A stretch of DNA of 8,517 nt from Cryptoclostridium sp964637365 (GTDB taxonomy: Bacteria > Bacillota > Dehalobacteriia > UBA7702). The notes below the pieces were generated by a model. That model was given only the letters and a program-made list of their open reading frames with translations, was not told the DNA's origin and searched no databases. Position numbers and translations under genes: made by a program. The stretch covers positions 1 through 8,517 of the forward strand of contig CAZWWH010000049.1 in assembly GCA_964637365.1 (NCBI GenBank), written 5' to 3'. Shown piece after piece: positions 1-6,294 of this stretch (position 1 is its first letter; each line of letters opens with the position of its first letter).

Positions 1-23
1 AAAATGGGACGTCGTTTATAATA

Positions 24-98
<75 letters not shown>

Positions 99-111
99 AT
101 TTTCACTTATC

Positions 112-187
<76 letters not shown>

Positions 188-190
188 ATT

Positions 191-267
191 TGGCGACGCA
201 GATGGGGCTCGAACCCACGACCTCCAGCGTGACAGGCTGGCATTCTAACCAACTGAACTACTGCGCC
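191..267 (-). tRNA. tRNA-Asp (anticodon GTC)
   Basis: A 77-base cloverleaf on the minus strand. The acceptor GGCGCAG pairs with CTGCGTC with one G-U pair, the anticodon loop CTGTCAC gives anticodon GTC, and the T arm contains GGGTTCGAGCC. The discriminator is G, as expected for tRNA-Asp, and CCA is encoded. It lies 5 bases after tRNA-Val. Confidence 0.97.
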
Positions 268-272
268 GCATT

Positions 273-348
<76 letters not shown>

Positions 349-369
349 GAGATAATGACCGCAGGAACG

Positions 370-398
370 ATTCTATCATATCCTCGACATCTTGTCAA
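370..398 (-). promoter_or_regulatory. tRNA operon promoter, proximal (P2)
   Basis: On the minus strand a perfect -35 TTGACA (398-393) is followed after exactly 17 bases by TAGAAT (375-370). The TGA just before the -10 forms an extended -10 (TGn). Transcription should start near 363, about 15 bases before tRNA-Val. This is a typical strong stable-RNA promoter. Confidence 0.85.
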
Positions 399-464
399 GA
401 AGCACCTAAAACCGAAATTCTCGCAACATCGATTTATTTTTACCGCTCGTTCAAGCGCTTTTAT

Positions 465-493
465 AGTATAAACGATTTTGTAGTATTTGTCAA
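465..493 (-). promoter_or_regulatory. tRNA operon promoter, distal (P1)
   Basis: On the minus strand TTGACA (493-488) and TATACT (470-465) are separated by 17 bases, close to the sigma-A consensus. It begins only 10 bases after the stop of the SpeB-like gene and lies 95 bases upstream of the second tandem promoter. Tandem promoters of this kind are common before rRNA and tRNA operons. I see no good terminator between the upstream protein operon and this promoter. Confidence 0.8.
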
Positions 494-502
494 TATATTT
501 TT

Positions 503-1345
503 TTAATTTTGCGGCAAAAAATGTAAAAAACATTCTTTTACGGCCAAAACTGCATGAATCACCGAAATTTGGCTAGAATCCAAAGGGACTGACACTCCGC
601 TGATATCCATGGCAACAACAGAGACGCCTTGCAAAAGAGAAAGCGTATCCAACAATTCCAAAGTACCAATGCCACCCCACATAGGATGTGTAGCCCCCGG
701 CACCATGGCAGGATCAAGGACATTCATATCCAGGGAAAGATACACAGGGTGATGATACATTTTGGGCAAACGTTCAATAAGCCCTTTTTTCACCCGAGGG
801 GGAATATGTCGATGACGCCGCTGACTCTTTTGATAGCTCGCGGCACTGCCCATACGTACGCCCAACGAAACCAGGGATTCTCGGGGTAAGAAATCCTTCA
901 CTGCGTGATAAAGGCAGCTGTCATCATCAATGGAATCTTTCGCTTCAAAGCAATGACCAGCACCAATGGAAACCACCTTTATATCAGGATGCCGCTTCCA
1001 TGCAGCCTTCAATAAGGGATAAGAAATCAGATGAGAGCCACCGACCGACAGAAGGAATTTGTCCTTTTGCAGATAAGAAAACGCCGCTTCTTCAATCTTG
1101 GAAAAAGCGGCGTCAAGATTTCCACAATCAACATCTCCCACATCGCAAATACGGCAACGTGATAAATCACGGTCCAATGCCGCATGATAGGAATGAAAAT
1201 GATGGGATACCTCCCGCAAGGCATGGGGAAGGGCTACGGCGCCTTTTCTCCATAAGGAAGGATCCTCCAACGGGCAACCGAGCAACACACCGTCGGCTTC
1301 ACCTAAAGACGTGTTTCCTGACAGAAAACGGATATCAAGGGGCAT
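503..1345 (-). CDS. SpeB-like ureohydrolase-fold protein, active site degenerate
   Basis: This 280-residue protein belongs to the arginase/agmatinase (ureohydrolase) family and sits where agmatinase normally follows spermidine synthase. The family blocks are recognisable: GGSH (102-105, usually GGDH), VVSIGAGHC (124-132, usually the DAHxD block), SLDMNVLDPAMVPG (204-217, usually SxDxDxxDPxxxPG) and MDISGV (246-251, usually MDxxEV). Of the six Mn ligands of the family only H105 and D206 remain; the DAHxD ligands become G128, G130 and C132, and the second Asp of DxD becomes N208. The guanidinium-binding Glu is G250. Hydrolysis of agmatine is therefore unlikely. The ATG at 1345 was chosen because it overlaps the speE stop (TAATG) and has GGAGGA 5 bases upstream; a longer reading from 1387 has no support. 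The frame is intact, so a structural or regulatory role is possible. Confidence 0.85.
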   Translation of the reverse strand: MPLDIRFLSGNTSLGEADGVLLGCPLEDPSLWRKGAVALPHALREVSHHFHSYHAALDRDLSRCRICDVGDVDCGNLDAAFSKIEEAAFSYLQKDKFLLSVGGSHLISYPLLKAAWKRHPDIKVVSIGAGHCFEAKDSIDDDSCLYHAVKDFLPRESLVSLGVRMGSAASYQKSQRRHRHIPPRVKKGLIERLPKMYHHPVYLSLDMNVLDPAMVPGATHPMWGGIGTLELLDTLSLLQGVSVVAMDISGVSVPLDSSQISVIHAVLAVKECFLHFLPQN

Positions 1346-2181
1346 TATTTTCCTCCGATCAACTCCTTGACGAAGGGGGGAAGACAAAATGCGGCAAAGT
1401 GCATATCAGGGCTGTAGTATTTCGTATCCGGCGCGAAAATATCTTCCTTTTTTAAAGTCGTGGGATCATATTTCTTGGATCCCATCGTAAAGCCCCACAT
1501 ACTCCCGGGATAGGTAGGAATATGAGCAGTATAAAGATGGGTAATAGGGAAGATACCTTCAATAGTCTGATAAATGCCAGGTACGATCTCTGGATACACA
1601 AAAGGTGATTCTGTTTGGGCTACAAAAATGCCATCATCTTTCAATGCATCGTAAACGTGCTGATAGAACTCTTTTTGGAACAACCCCACTGCAGGCCCCA
1701 CAGGATCCGTAGAATCAACAATGATAACATCGTAAAAATTCTTATTCTTCTTAATATGCTCCACGCCATCGGCAATGAGCACTTCGACTTTGGGATCATC
1801 GAGCTTTCCGGCAATTTGAGGGAAGTATTCTTTGGACACGCGGACAACTGCTTCATCAATTTCGCAAAGTACTGCTTTTTCTACCGAGGGATGCTTAACC
1901 ACTTCACGAATGACGCCGCCATCGCCACCACCAATGACGAGAACATTTTTCGGTTCCTTATGGGCATTCATCACAACGTGAGTAATCATTTCGTGATAGA
2001 CAAATTCATCACGGTCCGTTGTCATGATGCAGCGATCCAAAAAGAGGGCTTTACCCCATACGTCTGTATCAACGACCTCCAAAAACTGAAAGGGCGTTTC
2101 CTCTTCGTAGAGTTTTGTTTTGATTTTTAAACTAATGTTTATGCCGGGAATCCAGTTTTCAGTATACCAAAGTCCGTCCAT
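1345..2181 (-). CDS. speE: spermidine synthase (polyamine aminopropyltransferase)
   Basis: The enzyme transfers the aminopropyl group of decarboxylated S-adenosylmethionine to putrescine, giving spermidine and methylthioadenosine in the cytoplasm. The protein is 278 residues, close to the 276 of Bacillus subtilis SpeE. It starts with the typical LWYTE (4-8). The nucleotide-binding loop GGGDGGVIRE spans 84-93, YHEM lies at 62-65, the catalytic Asp block VDSTDPVGPA lies at 155-164, and IPTYPGSMWGF lies at 221-231. All expected active-site blocks are present. The ATG at 2181 is preferred over one at 2199 because AAAGGAG lies 8 bases before it and the N-terminus then matches homologues. It follows nth by 17 bases and is translationally coupled to the SpeB-like gene. 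Confidence 0.97.
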   Translation of the reverse strand: MDGLWYTENWIPGINISLKIKTKLYEEETPFQFLEVVDTDVWGKALFLDRCIMTTDRDEFVYHEMITHVVMNAHKEPKNVLVIGGGDGGVIREVVKHPSVEKAVLCEIDEAVVRVSKEYFPQIAGKLDDPKVEVLIADGVEHIKKNKNFYDVIIVDSTDPVGPAVGLFQKEFYQHVYDALKDDGIFVAQTESPFVYPEIVPGIYQTIEGIFPITHLYTAHIPTYPGSMWGFTMGSKKYDPTTLKKEDIFAPDTKYYSPDMHFAAFCLPPFVKELIGGK

Positions 2182-2198
2182 GTTACAATCTCCTTTCA

Positions 2199-2855
2199 TT
2201 ATTTCTTCTTTTTTTCATTTAAGTGCAACTTAGGACAAAATTCTCCTACGGGGCAATCATTACAAAGGGGTTTCTGAGCTTTACAAACACGGCGACCGTG
2301 AAAAATCAGCCAATGATGCGCCTCGCCCCAGCGTGTTTCAGGAATCAATTCCATCAAATCCCGCTCAACCTTTGCAACATCGCCACCATCGGAAAATCCC
2401 ATGCGTCGACTGACCCGGAAAACATGAGTATCCACGGCCAAAGCAGGCAAACCAAAGGCAACGCTCATGACCACATTGGCGCTTTTGCGACCGATACCTG
2501 GTAAAGATTCCAAAGATTCACGATCCGAGGGAACTTCACCCTGGAACTTTTCTACCAAAATGCGGGAAAGTCCCGCAATATTTTTGGCCTTATTTTTATA
2601 AAGGCCGCAGGATTTGATAATTTCACGGATGGCGTCCTCCCCTAGATTGTCCATGGCAAAGGCATCGGGGGCCAAACGGAACAACTCCTTGGTAACAATA
2701 TTTACACGCTCATCAGTACATTGGGCAGAAAGCAGCACTGACACCAATAATTGGAATGGTGTTTGAAAATGGAGAGCCGGACGAGCGTCAGGATATGCTT
2801 TTTCTAAGCATTCCAACATTTTTTTCTGTTTTTCTGTAGCTTGTTTTTTATTCAT
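2199..2855 (-). CDS. nth: endonuclease III (DNA glycosylase/AP lyase)
   Basis: Nth removes oxidised pyrimidines from DNA and nicks the abasic site by beta-elimination in base excision repair. The 218-residue protein has the helix-hairpin-helix LPGIGRKSANVV (118-129) with catalytic Lys124 and the catalytic Asp142 in VDTHVFRV. The C-terminal [4Fe-4S] loop is C191-x6-C198-x2-C201-x5-C207, exactly the family spacing. LLSAQCTD (41-48) is the conserved N-terminal block. I chose ATG 2855 because MNKK matches the start of E. coli Nth; an upstream ATG at 2879 lies before the -10 element. No Shine-Dalgarno is visible, and the predicted transcription start falls on this ATG, so the mRNA may be leaderless. 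First gene of nth-speE-speB-like. Confidence 0.95.
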   Translation of the reverse strand: MNKKQATEKQKKMLECLEKAYPDARPALHFQTPFQLLVSVLLSAQCTDERVNIVTKELFRLAPDAFAMDNLGEDAIREIIKSCGLYKNKAKNIAGLSRILVEKFQGEVPSDRESLESLPGIGRKSANVVMSVAFGLPALAVDTHVFRVSRRMGFSDGGDVAKVERDLMELIPETRWGEAHHWLIFHGRRVCKAQKPLCNDCPVGEFCPKLHLNEKKKK

Positions 2856-2862
2856 AGAAAAA

Positions 2863-2892
2863 ATTATAACATATGGCATAAAGCGCGTTCAA
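2863..2892 (-). promoter_or_regulatory. promoter of the nth-speE operon
   Basis: On the minus strand TTGAAC (2892-2887) precedes a perfect TATAAT (2868-2863) with an 18-base spacer. The start site would be at 2855-2856, the A of the nth ATG. The -10 is convincing and the -35 moderate. Confidence 0.6.
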
Positions 2893-3047
2893 GTCCCTGA
2901 AGGGATGGAGGACAATAAAATTTCGGGAAGCCAAAACAACACAAAATCCACTTGGGCGCACTAGAACAAAAAGGACCGAGAGATTTTGGAATGCATCAAA
3001 GAGCGCTCCGTTTCCAGGAGAATGAAATATCAAAAAAGGAGCATACT

Positions 3048-3080
3048 ATGGTTGTCTATTCGGGACAGGAAGGGAGGTGA
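3048..3080 (+). CDS. possible 10-residue leader ORF before the DUF1540 gene
   Basis: An ATG at 3048 has a strong ribosome binding site (AAAAAAGGAG, 6 bases upstream) and encodes only MVVYSGQEGR before a TGA at 3078-3080. That stop lies inside the Shine-Dalgarno AGGGAGGTGA of the next gene, so translating ribosomes would end exactly where the downstream ribosome must load. This fits translational coupling but could be chance; no function is claimed. Confidence 0.3.
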   Translation: MVVYSGQEGR

Positions 3081-3084
3081 AATC

Positions 3085-3237
3085 ATGGAAAATCTCATCT
3101 GCTATGTGGAAGAATGCAAATTCAATCACGCCAAAGCCTGCTCCGCCAGGGAAATCACTGTTGTAACCAAAACCCCCAACATGAAAGCTGTTACCACCAG
3201 TGACACTGCTTGCGAAAAATTTGAACCCAGAAACTAA
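3085..3237 (+). CDS. DUF1540 small cysteine-rich protein
   Basis: A 50-residue cytoplasmic protein of the DUF1540 family, common in Bacillota and of unknown function. Four cysteines are spaced C6-x4-C11-x7-C19-x23-C43, within the family pattern (CxxxxC, then C, then a final TxCxxFE). This spacing suggests metal binding, but that is an inference. The start at 3085 is set by a near-perfect Shine-Dalgarno (GGGAGGTGA, 3072-3080); an in-frame extension upstream to 2986 has no ribosome binding site and no family similarity. It is a single gene ending 25 bases before a hairpin terminator and converges on the QueG-like gene. I could not identify a clear promoter in the 229-base gap to nth. Confidence 0.85.
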   Translation: MENLICYVEECKFNHAKACSAREITVVTKTPNMKAVTTSDTACEKFEPRN

Positions 3238-3261
3238 GTATTTTGAAATTCCCTCTTTTCA

Positions 3262-3304
3262 GAAAAACCACCGATGGCGATTATGATATCATCGGTGGTT
3301 TTTC
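3262..3304. terminator. bidirectional intrinsic terminator
   Basis: An inverted repeat pairs 3262-3276 with 3290-3304: GAAAAACCACCGATG against CATCGGTGGTTTTTC, 15 pairs around a 13-base loop. It has a G+C-rich core flanked by an A run on the left and a T run on the right, so it ends transcription in both directions. It lies between the convergent DUF1540 gene and QueG-like gene, whose stop codon is 4 bases away at 3308. Confidence 0.93.
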
Positions 3305-3307
3305 ATA

Positions 3308-4054
3308 TTATTCCATATAACGGCGAGGACAAACGCCGATGCATTTACCGCAGACATCAGCAAAATTTACCTCATTTTTTAACGCCTCAGCATTTTTCAG
3401 ACAAAGATCATAACATGCAAAGGGTAACCACTGTTCCTTGGATAGGGCCTTGGTCGGGCAATTTTTCACACAAGCGCCACAGCGGCCATCCTGATGATAA
3501 AAGCAGTATTCCTCTGTGGGCATAGGCGACGGGGTAATTTCAGCAGAGGTAAAAACTGTGCAGAAGCGTCCTGCAGACCCCTTCTCTGTAATGACCATAC
3601 GGTTAAGTCCGAAGGTACCTAATCCGGAAATCACTGCGGCGCTTCGGTGAGACCATGGAGACCGCAGCACCTTGGGGTCAAAGGTGTGAGTGGCGGCAAA
3701 GCCCGAAGCCTCATAGCCTTGTTCCCGCAAAAATGCGATCAAGCGCTGTCCGACAAAATCAAAGGCTTTATTCAACTCTTCATAGGCTTCTCCCCAAAGC
3801 AGCGGCGCTTCATCACACTTAGGAGACTTGGATACCTCTTTGGTAAAGGGTACAAAGTATGAAATGACAGTTTTGGATTCCGGCATCAATTCCTTAGGAT
3901 TCAAATGCCAAGGGCCAATGATGGTTTTCAAATCTTCATATCTAGAGTCACTGGCAGAAGAAAACCCACAGATAGGCTCCCGAAACAAGTCGGGACGATT
4001 CACGTCATCCATGGCTTCCCTAACGACTCTAGGAATTTCCTTGATAAGATCCAT
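3308..4054 (-). CDS. QueG-related double [4Fe-4S] cluster protein
   Basis: The protein (248 residues) resembles the catalytic half of epoxyqueuosine reductase QueG (COG1600), a cobalamin- and Fe-S-dependent enzyme of tRNA queuosine synthesis. Two cluster motifs are visible near the C-terminus: C192-x2-C195-x3-C199-P and C235-x2-C238-x3-C242-P, with extra Cys at 184, 214 and 218. GLGTFGLN (144-151) matches the QueG GLGxxGK region. It is much shorter than true QueG (about 350-390 residues) and lacks the C-terminal HEAT-like part, so it is probably one of the short QueG-like paralogues of unknown substrate. ATG 4054 is preferred over 4060 because GAGGAG then stands 7 bases upstream. It is transcribed alone from its own promoter to the shared terminator. 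Confidence 0.85.
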   Translation of the reverse strand: MDLIKEIPRVVREAMDDVNRPDLFREPICGFSSASDSRYEDLKTIIGPWHLNPKELMPESKTVISYFVPFTKEVSKSPKCDEAPLLWGEAYEELNKAFDFVGQRLIAFLREQGYEASGFAATHTFDPKVLRSPWSHRSAAVISGLGTFGLNRMVITEKGSAGRFCTVFTSAEITPSPMPTEEYCFYHQDGRCGACVKNCPTKALSKEQWLPFACYDLCLKNAEALKNEVNFADVCGKCIGVCPRRYME

Positions 4055-4083
4055 TTTCATTCTCCTCTTTCCAAACTAATTCC

Positions 4084-4112
4084 ATTTTAAAATGGGATAA
4101 CCGGATTGTCAA
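4084..4112 (-). promoter_or_regulatory. promoter of the QueG-like gene, palindromic -10
   Basis: On the minus strand TTGACA (4112-4107) and TAAAAT (4089-4084) are 17 bases apart. The -10 lies inside a perfect 14-base palindrome CCATTTTAAAATGG (4082-4095), a possible repressor site. Transcription would begin near 4077, 23 bases before the ATG. Confidence 0.78.
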
Positions 4113-4167
4113 TCAGAAAGATCATACAAAAATATGAAATAAATGACGTTTTCAGGAACACTCAGAA

Positions 4168-4381
4168 CTATACCTCTTTGGTGAAAGGTACAAAATAAGA
4201 AATTACGGTTTTGGCTCCCGGCATTAATTCCTTTGGTGTTAAGTGCCAAGGGCCGATGATACGCTTCAAATCGTCATACCGCTTATCATCGGCTGAAGAA
4301 AATCCGCAAAGCGTCTCTCGAAGCAGATCGGTCCGTCCCACCTCTTTGACGGAAGTTTTGATGATTTGAACAATTTCCCAT
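4168..4381 (-). pseudogene. truncated, frameshifted copy of the QueG-like gene
   Basis: This stretch encodes a copy of the first 74 or so residues of the adjacent QueG-like protein. By hand alignment 47 of 69 residues from its EIVQ to FTKEV are identical to the neighbour, including CGFSSA, IIGPWHL, PKELMP and KTVISYFVPFTKEV. It stops at TAG right after FTKEV, losing both Fe-S motifs. The only ATG suitably placed after its Shine-Dalgarno (GGGGAG) is at 4381 and is out of frame. Compared with the intact gene, about 11 bases after ATGG are missing, which explains the frameshift. Promoter and ribosome binding site survive. A 90-residue open reading exists from 4440, but its start overlaps the promoter. 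I judge it non-functional. Confidence 0.85.
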
Positions 4382-4411
4382 GATGTTCTCCCCTTTCCTG
4401 TGATTTCCTTC

Positions 4412-4440
4412 ATTATATAATGGCACAATTTAGTTATCAA
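4412..4440 (-). promoter_or_regulatory. surviving promoter of the QueG-like pseudogene
   Basis: On the minus strand TTGATA (4440-4435) and TATAAT (4417-4412) are 17 bases apart. The -10 lies in a perfect 12-base palindrome CATTATATAATG (4411-4422), echoing the palindrome at the promoter of the intact copy. The start would be near 4405, just before the GGAAAGGGGAG ribosome binding site. Confidence 0.7.
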
Positions 4441-4515
4441 TGAAAATAATTAAATAAATTAAATATTTATAAATGAATAAATTAGACAAGAAAATAGAAT
4501 TAGTCAAAATAATGA

Positions 4516-4544
4516 TTGACAACCATCAAATTCTCCTATAAAAT
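4516..4544 (+). promoter_or_regulatory. promoter of the crp-like/ABC operon
   Basis: TTGACA (4516-4521) and TAAAAT (4539-4544) are separated by 17 bases. The start site would be at 4551-4552, on the ATG chosen for the regulator. The 75 bases upstream (4441-4515) are extremely A+T-rich and could act as an UP element. They also hold a direct repeat AATAAATTA (4453-4461 and 4476-4484). Confidence 0.72.
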
Positions 4545-4560
4545 GTCTCATATGATACAT
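4543..4560 (+). promoter_or_regulatory. probable Crp/Fnr-type operator (autoregulation)
   Basis: ATGTCTCATATGATACAT is symmetrical at 16 of 18 bases, and the flanking A4542 and T4561 extend the symmetry. The half-sites TGTCT and ATACA are separated by 6 bases, the 5-6-5 layout of Crp/Fnr sites. It covers the predicted transcription start and the start codon of the regulator, so binding would repress. Confidence 0.6.
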
Positions 4561-5235
4561 TATAATAGAAAACAATTACAACAGTTTATCAAAGCGATCC
4601 AAAGCTGCCCTCTCTTTCAATCATTAAAAGAGGAAACTATTTTGTCGCTTTTAGAACATCCGGGCGCAAAAATCGAGCTTTGTGCCAAAAGGCATGCTAT
4701 TTATGACGAAAACAACTATCGCCGCGCCTTGGGTTTAATCCTGCGTGGCTCCGCCACCGTGACCAAAGGTGATGAGGGACACCGCGTCAATATGAGCAAG
4801 CTAAGGGAAGGCGACCTTTTCGGGATGGCAGCATTATTTTACGAGGAAGAAGGCTTCTTATCAAAAGTCACAGCCAATCAGGAAACCATAGTACTATTTA
4901 TGACCAAGGAATGGCTCACATCGGCTTTTGCCAAAGAACCTCTGATTGCGGCGAATTATATCACAATCTTGTCAGAACGAATTCACTTTTTGAGCCGCAA
5001 AATCGATACCTTCACCGGTAGCGACGGCACTGATTGTTTGCGTAGATTTTTGCGCAGCGAGTATCAACGGGTCAATGATACGTCACTCGATCTTTCTGTC
5101 TCCATGACAACGCTGGCAACGCAGCTAAATCTGAGTCGAGCTTCATTATATCGCAGCTTTCAGACCCTAGAAGAGAAGGGAATCCTGGAACGAAAGGGCA
5201 AAAAAATCACTTTGCTCCAACCACAGCGTTTATAA
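4552..5235 (+). CDS. Crp/Fnr-family transcriptional regulator
   Basis: A 227-residue regulator with an N-terminal cyclic-nucleotide-binding-like beta-barrel (about 20-125), a long dimerisation helix (about 128-152) and a C-terminal winged HTH. The HTH (about 184-208) has the recognition helix SRASLYRSFQTLEEKG. The barrel signature is LREGDLFGMAALF (84-96). The effector is unknown: the Fnr cysteine cluster is absent, and the RxS phosphate-binding signature of cAMP receptors is not seen. The ATG at 4552 is chosen because a longer reading from a TTG at 4516 would begin inside the -35 element and the ATG at 4543 lies in the -10. No Shine-Dalgarno precedes it, so the mRNA may be leaderless. The gene ends 38 bases before the ABC binding-protein gene and probably controls that operon and itself. 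Confidence 0.88.
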   Translation: MIHYNRKQLQQFIKAIQSCPLFQSLKEETILSLLEHPGAKIELCAKRHAIYDENNYRRALGLILRGSATVTKGDEGHRVNMSKLREGDLFGMAALFYEEEGFLSKVTANQETIVLFMTKEWLTSAFAKEPLIAANYITILSERIHFLSRKIDTFTGSDGTDCLRRFLRSEYQRVNDTSLDLSVSMTTLATQLNLSRASLYRSFQTLEEKGILERKGKKITLLQPQRL

Positions 5236-5273
5236 CATTCAATCAATATATCAATACACCAAAGGAGAAACTT

Positions 5274-6260
5274 ATGAAAAAATCAAAACTCATTCTTGTG
5301 CTGTTAACTCTTTGCGCCATGATGCTTTTTGGGGCTTGCGGCAACGACAGCACCGCACAAAACGATACCCCTGCGGAAAAAACCGACGTTACTGTCGCCA
5401 CACTGAAAGGTCCCACCGGCATGGGAATGGTACAGTTAATGGAAAACAACAGTGAAGTGAATCATTACACCTTTACTTTAGCCACTGCTCCCGATGATAT
5501 TGTCGGCGAAATCGTAGCAGGAAACATCGACATCGCAGCAGTACCCACCAATCTCGGCGCGACCCTTTATCAAAAAACCCAAGGGAACGTGGAGATCGCC
5601 GCGGTAAATACCCTGGGGGTTCTCTATATTTTGGAGAAGGGCGATACCATTCAGAGCATTGCTGATTTGGCAGGGAAGAAAATTCTCAGTGCAGGACAAG
5701 GCACCACTGCCGAATATGTAGTCAACTATCTTTTGGAACAAAATGGCCTTGCTCTAGGTGAAAATGTAGTCATTGACTATGCCTCGGAACATTCCGAAGT
5801 GGCTGCACAGGCCCAGGCAGGGAACTATGATGTGGTGATTTTGCCGGAGCCCTTCGTCACCTCGCTGATGACCCAAGATAATGCTTTCCGTATCGCCATT
5901 GACATCACCAAAGAATGGGATGCTTTGGGCAACGGTGCATTGGCTATGGGCGGCGTATTGGTTCAAAAGGCTTTTGCGGAAGAGAATCCCGAAGCATTGG
6001 CGGCCTTTATGAAGGAATATCAAGAATCCGTGGATTTCGTCAATGAAACCCCTGATAAAGCAGCCAAGCTCATGGAAGACCATGATATCATCAAGGCAGC
6101 AGTGGCGGAAAAGGCCATTCCCAACTGCAACATCGTCTGCATGACTGGGGACAAGGCCAAGGCCGCCTTGGAAAATTTCTATCAAATCTTGTATGACGCT
6201 AATCCTCAAAGCGTCGGTGGTGCATTGCCTGACGCCGACTTTTATATGCCCGAGGTTTAA
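5274..6260 (+). CDS. ABC transporter substrate-binding lipoprotein (NMT1/SsuA-like)
   Basis: A 328-residue binding protein of the COG0715 type (SsuA/TauA/ThiY-like). The N-terminus KKSKLILVLLTLCAMMLFGAC is a lipoprotein signal with the acylated Cys at 22, followed by an acidic Asn/Thr linker, so it is anchored to the outer face of the cytoplasmic membrane. The mature part has two alpha/beta lobes: KGPTGMGM near 45-52, DIAAVPTNLG near 86-95, and a second-lobe VVILPEPFVTSL near 197-208. The glycine/Met-rich KGPTGMGM loop probably lines the ligand pocket. The family binds sulfonates, nitrate-like anions or pyrimidines; the ligand here cannot be read from sequence. Start: AAAGGAG 6 bases before ATG. 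It is followed by its permease after 34 bases. Confidence 0.9.
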   Translation: MKKSKLILVLLTLCAMMLFGACGNDSTAQNDTPAEKTDVTVATLKGPTGMGMVQLMENNSEVNHYTFTLATAPDDIVGEIVAGNIDIAAVPTNLGATLYQKTQGNVEIAAVNTLGVLYILEKGDTIQSIADLAGKKILSAGQGTTAEYVVNYLLEQNGLALGENVVIDYASEHSEVAAQAQAGNYDVVILPEPFVTSLMTQDNAFRIAIDITKEWDALGNGALAMGGVLVQKAFAEENPEALAAFMKEYQESVDFVNETPDKAAKLMEDHDIIKAAVAEKAIPNCNIVCMTGDKAKAALENFYQILYDANPQSVGGALPDADFYMPEV

Positions 6261-6294
6261 ACAAAAATTTTGATGGAAAAAGGAGGCGGGCCCC

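Noticed and set aside
515..540. Hairpin AATGT/ACATT with T run near the end of the SpeB-like gene as a terminator
   Set aside because: The stem is five A+T-rich pairs inside the coding region, too weak to call.
1346..1387. N-terminal extension of the SpeB-like gene to an ATG at 1387
   Set aside because: The extension lies wholly within speE, has no ribosome binding site and no family similarity; the TAATG start at 1345 has GGAGGA in place.
3308..4054. Naming the Fe-S protein queG
   Set aside because: It is about 250 residues, lacks the C-terminal HEAT-like part, and has no queuosine genes nearby, so a QueG-related paralogue is the safer call.
4516..4551. TTG start at 4516 for the Crp/Fnr regulator
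   Set aside because: The TTG is part of the -35 hexamer TTGACA, so the codon would lie outside the transcript.
4552..5235. Assignment of the regulator as an Fnr-type oxygen sensor
   Set aside because: Only scattered cysteines (19, 44, 162) are present, not the four-Cys cluster required for [4Fe-4S] binding.
5236..5273. Fluoride riboswitch or other riboswitch before the ABC-crcB genes
   Set aside because: Only 38 bases separate the regulator and the binding-protein gene, with no structured element; the upstream promoter region also has none.
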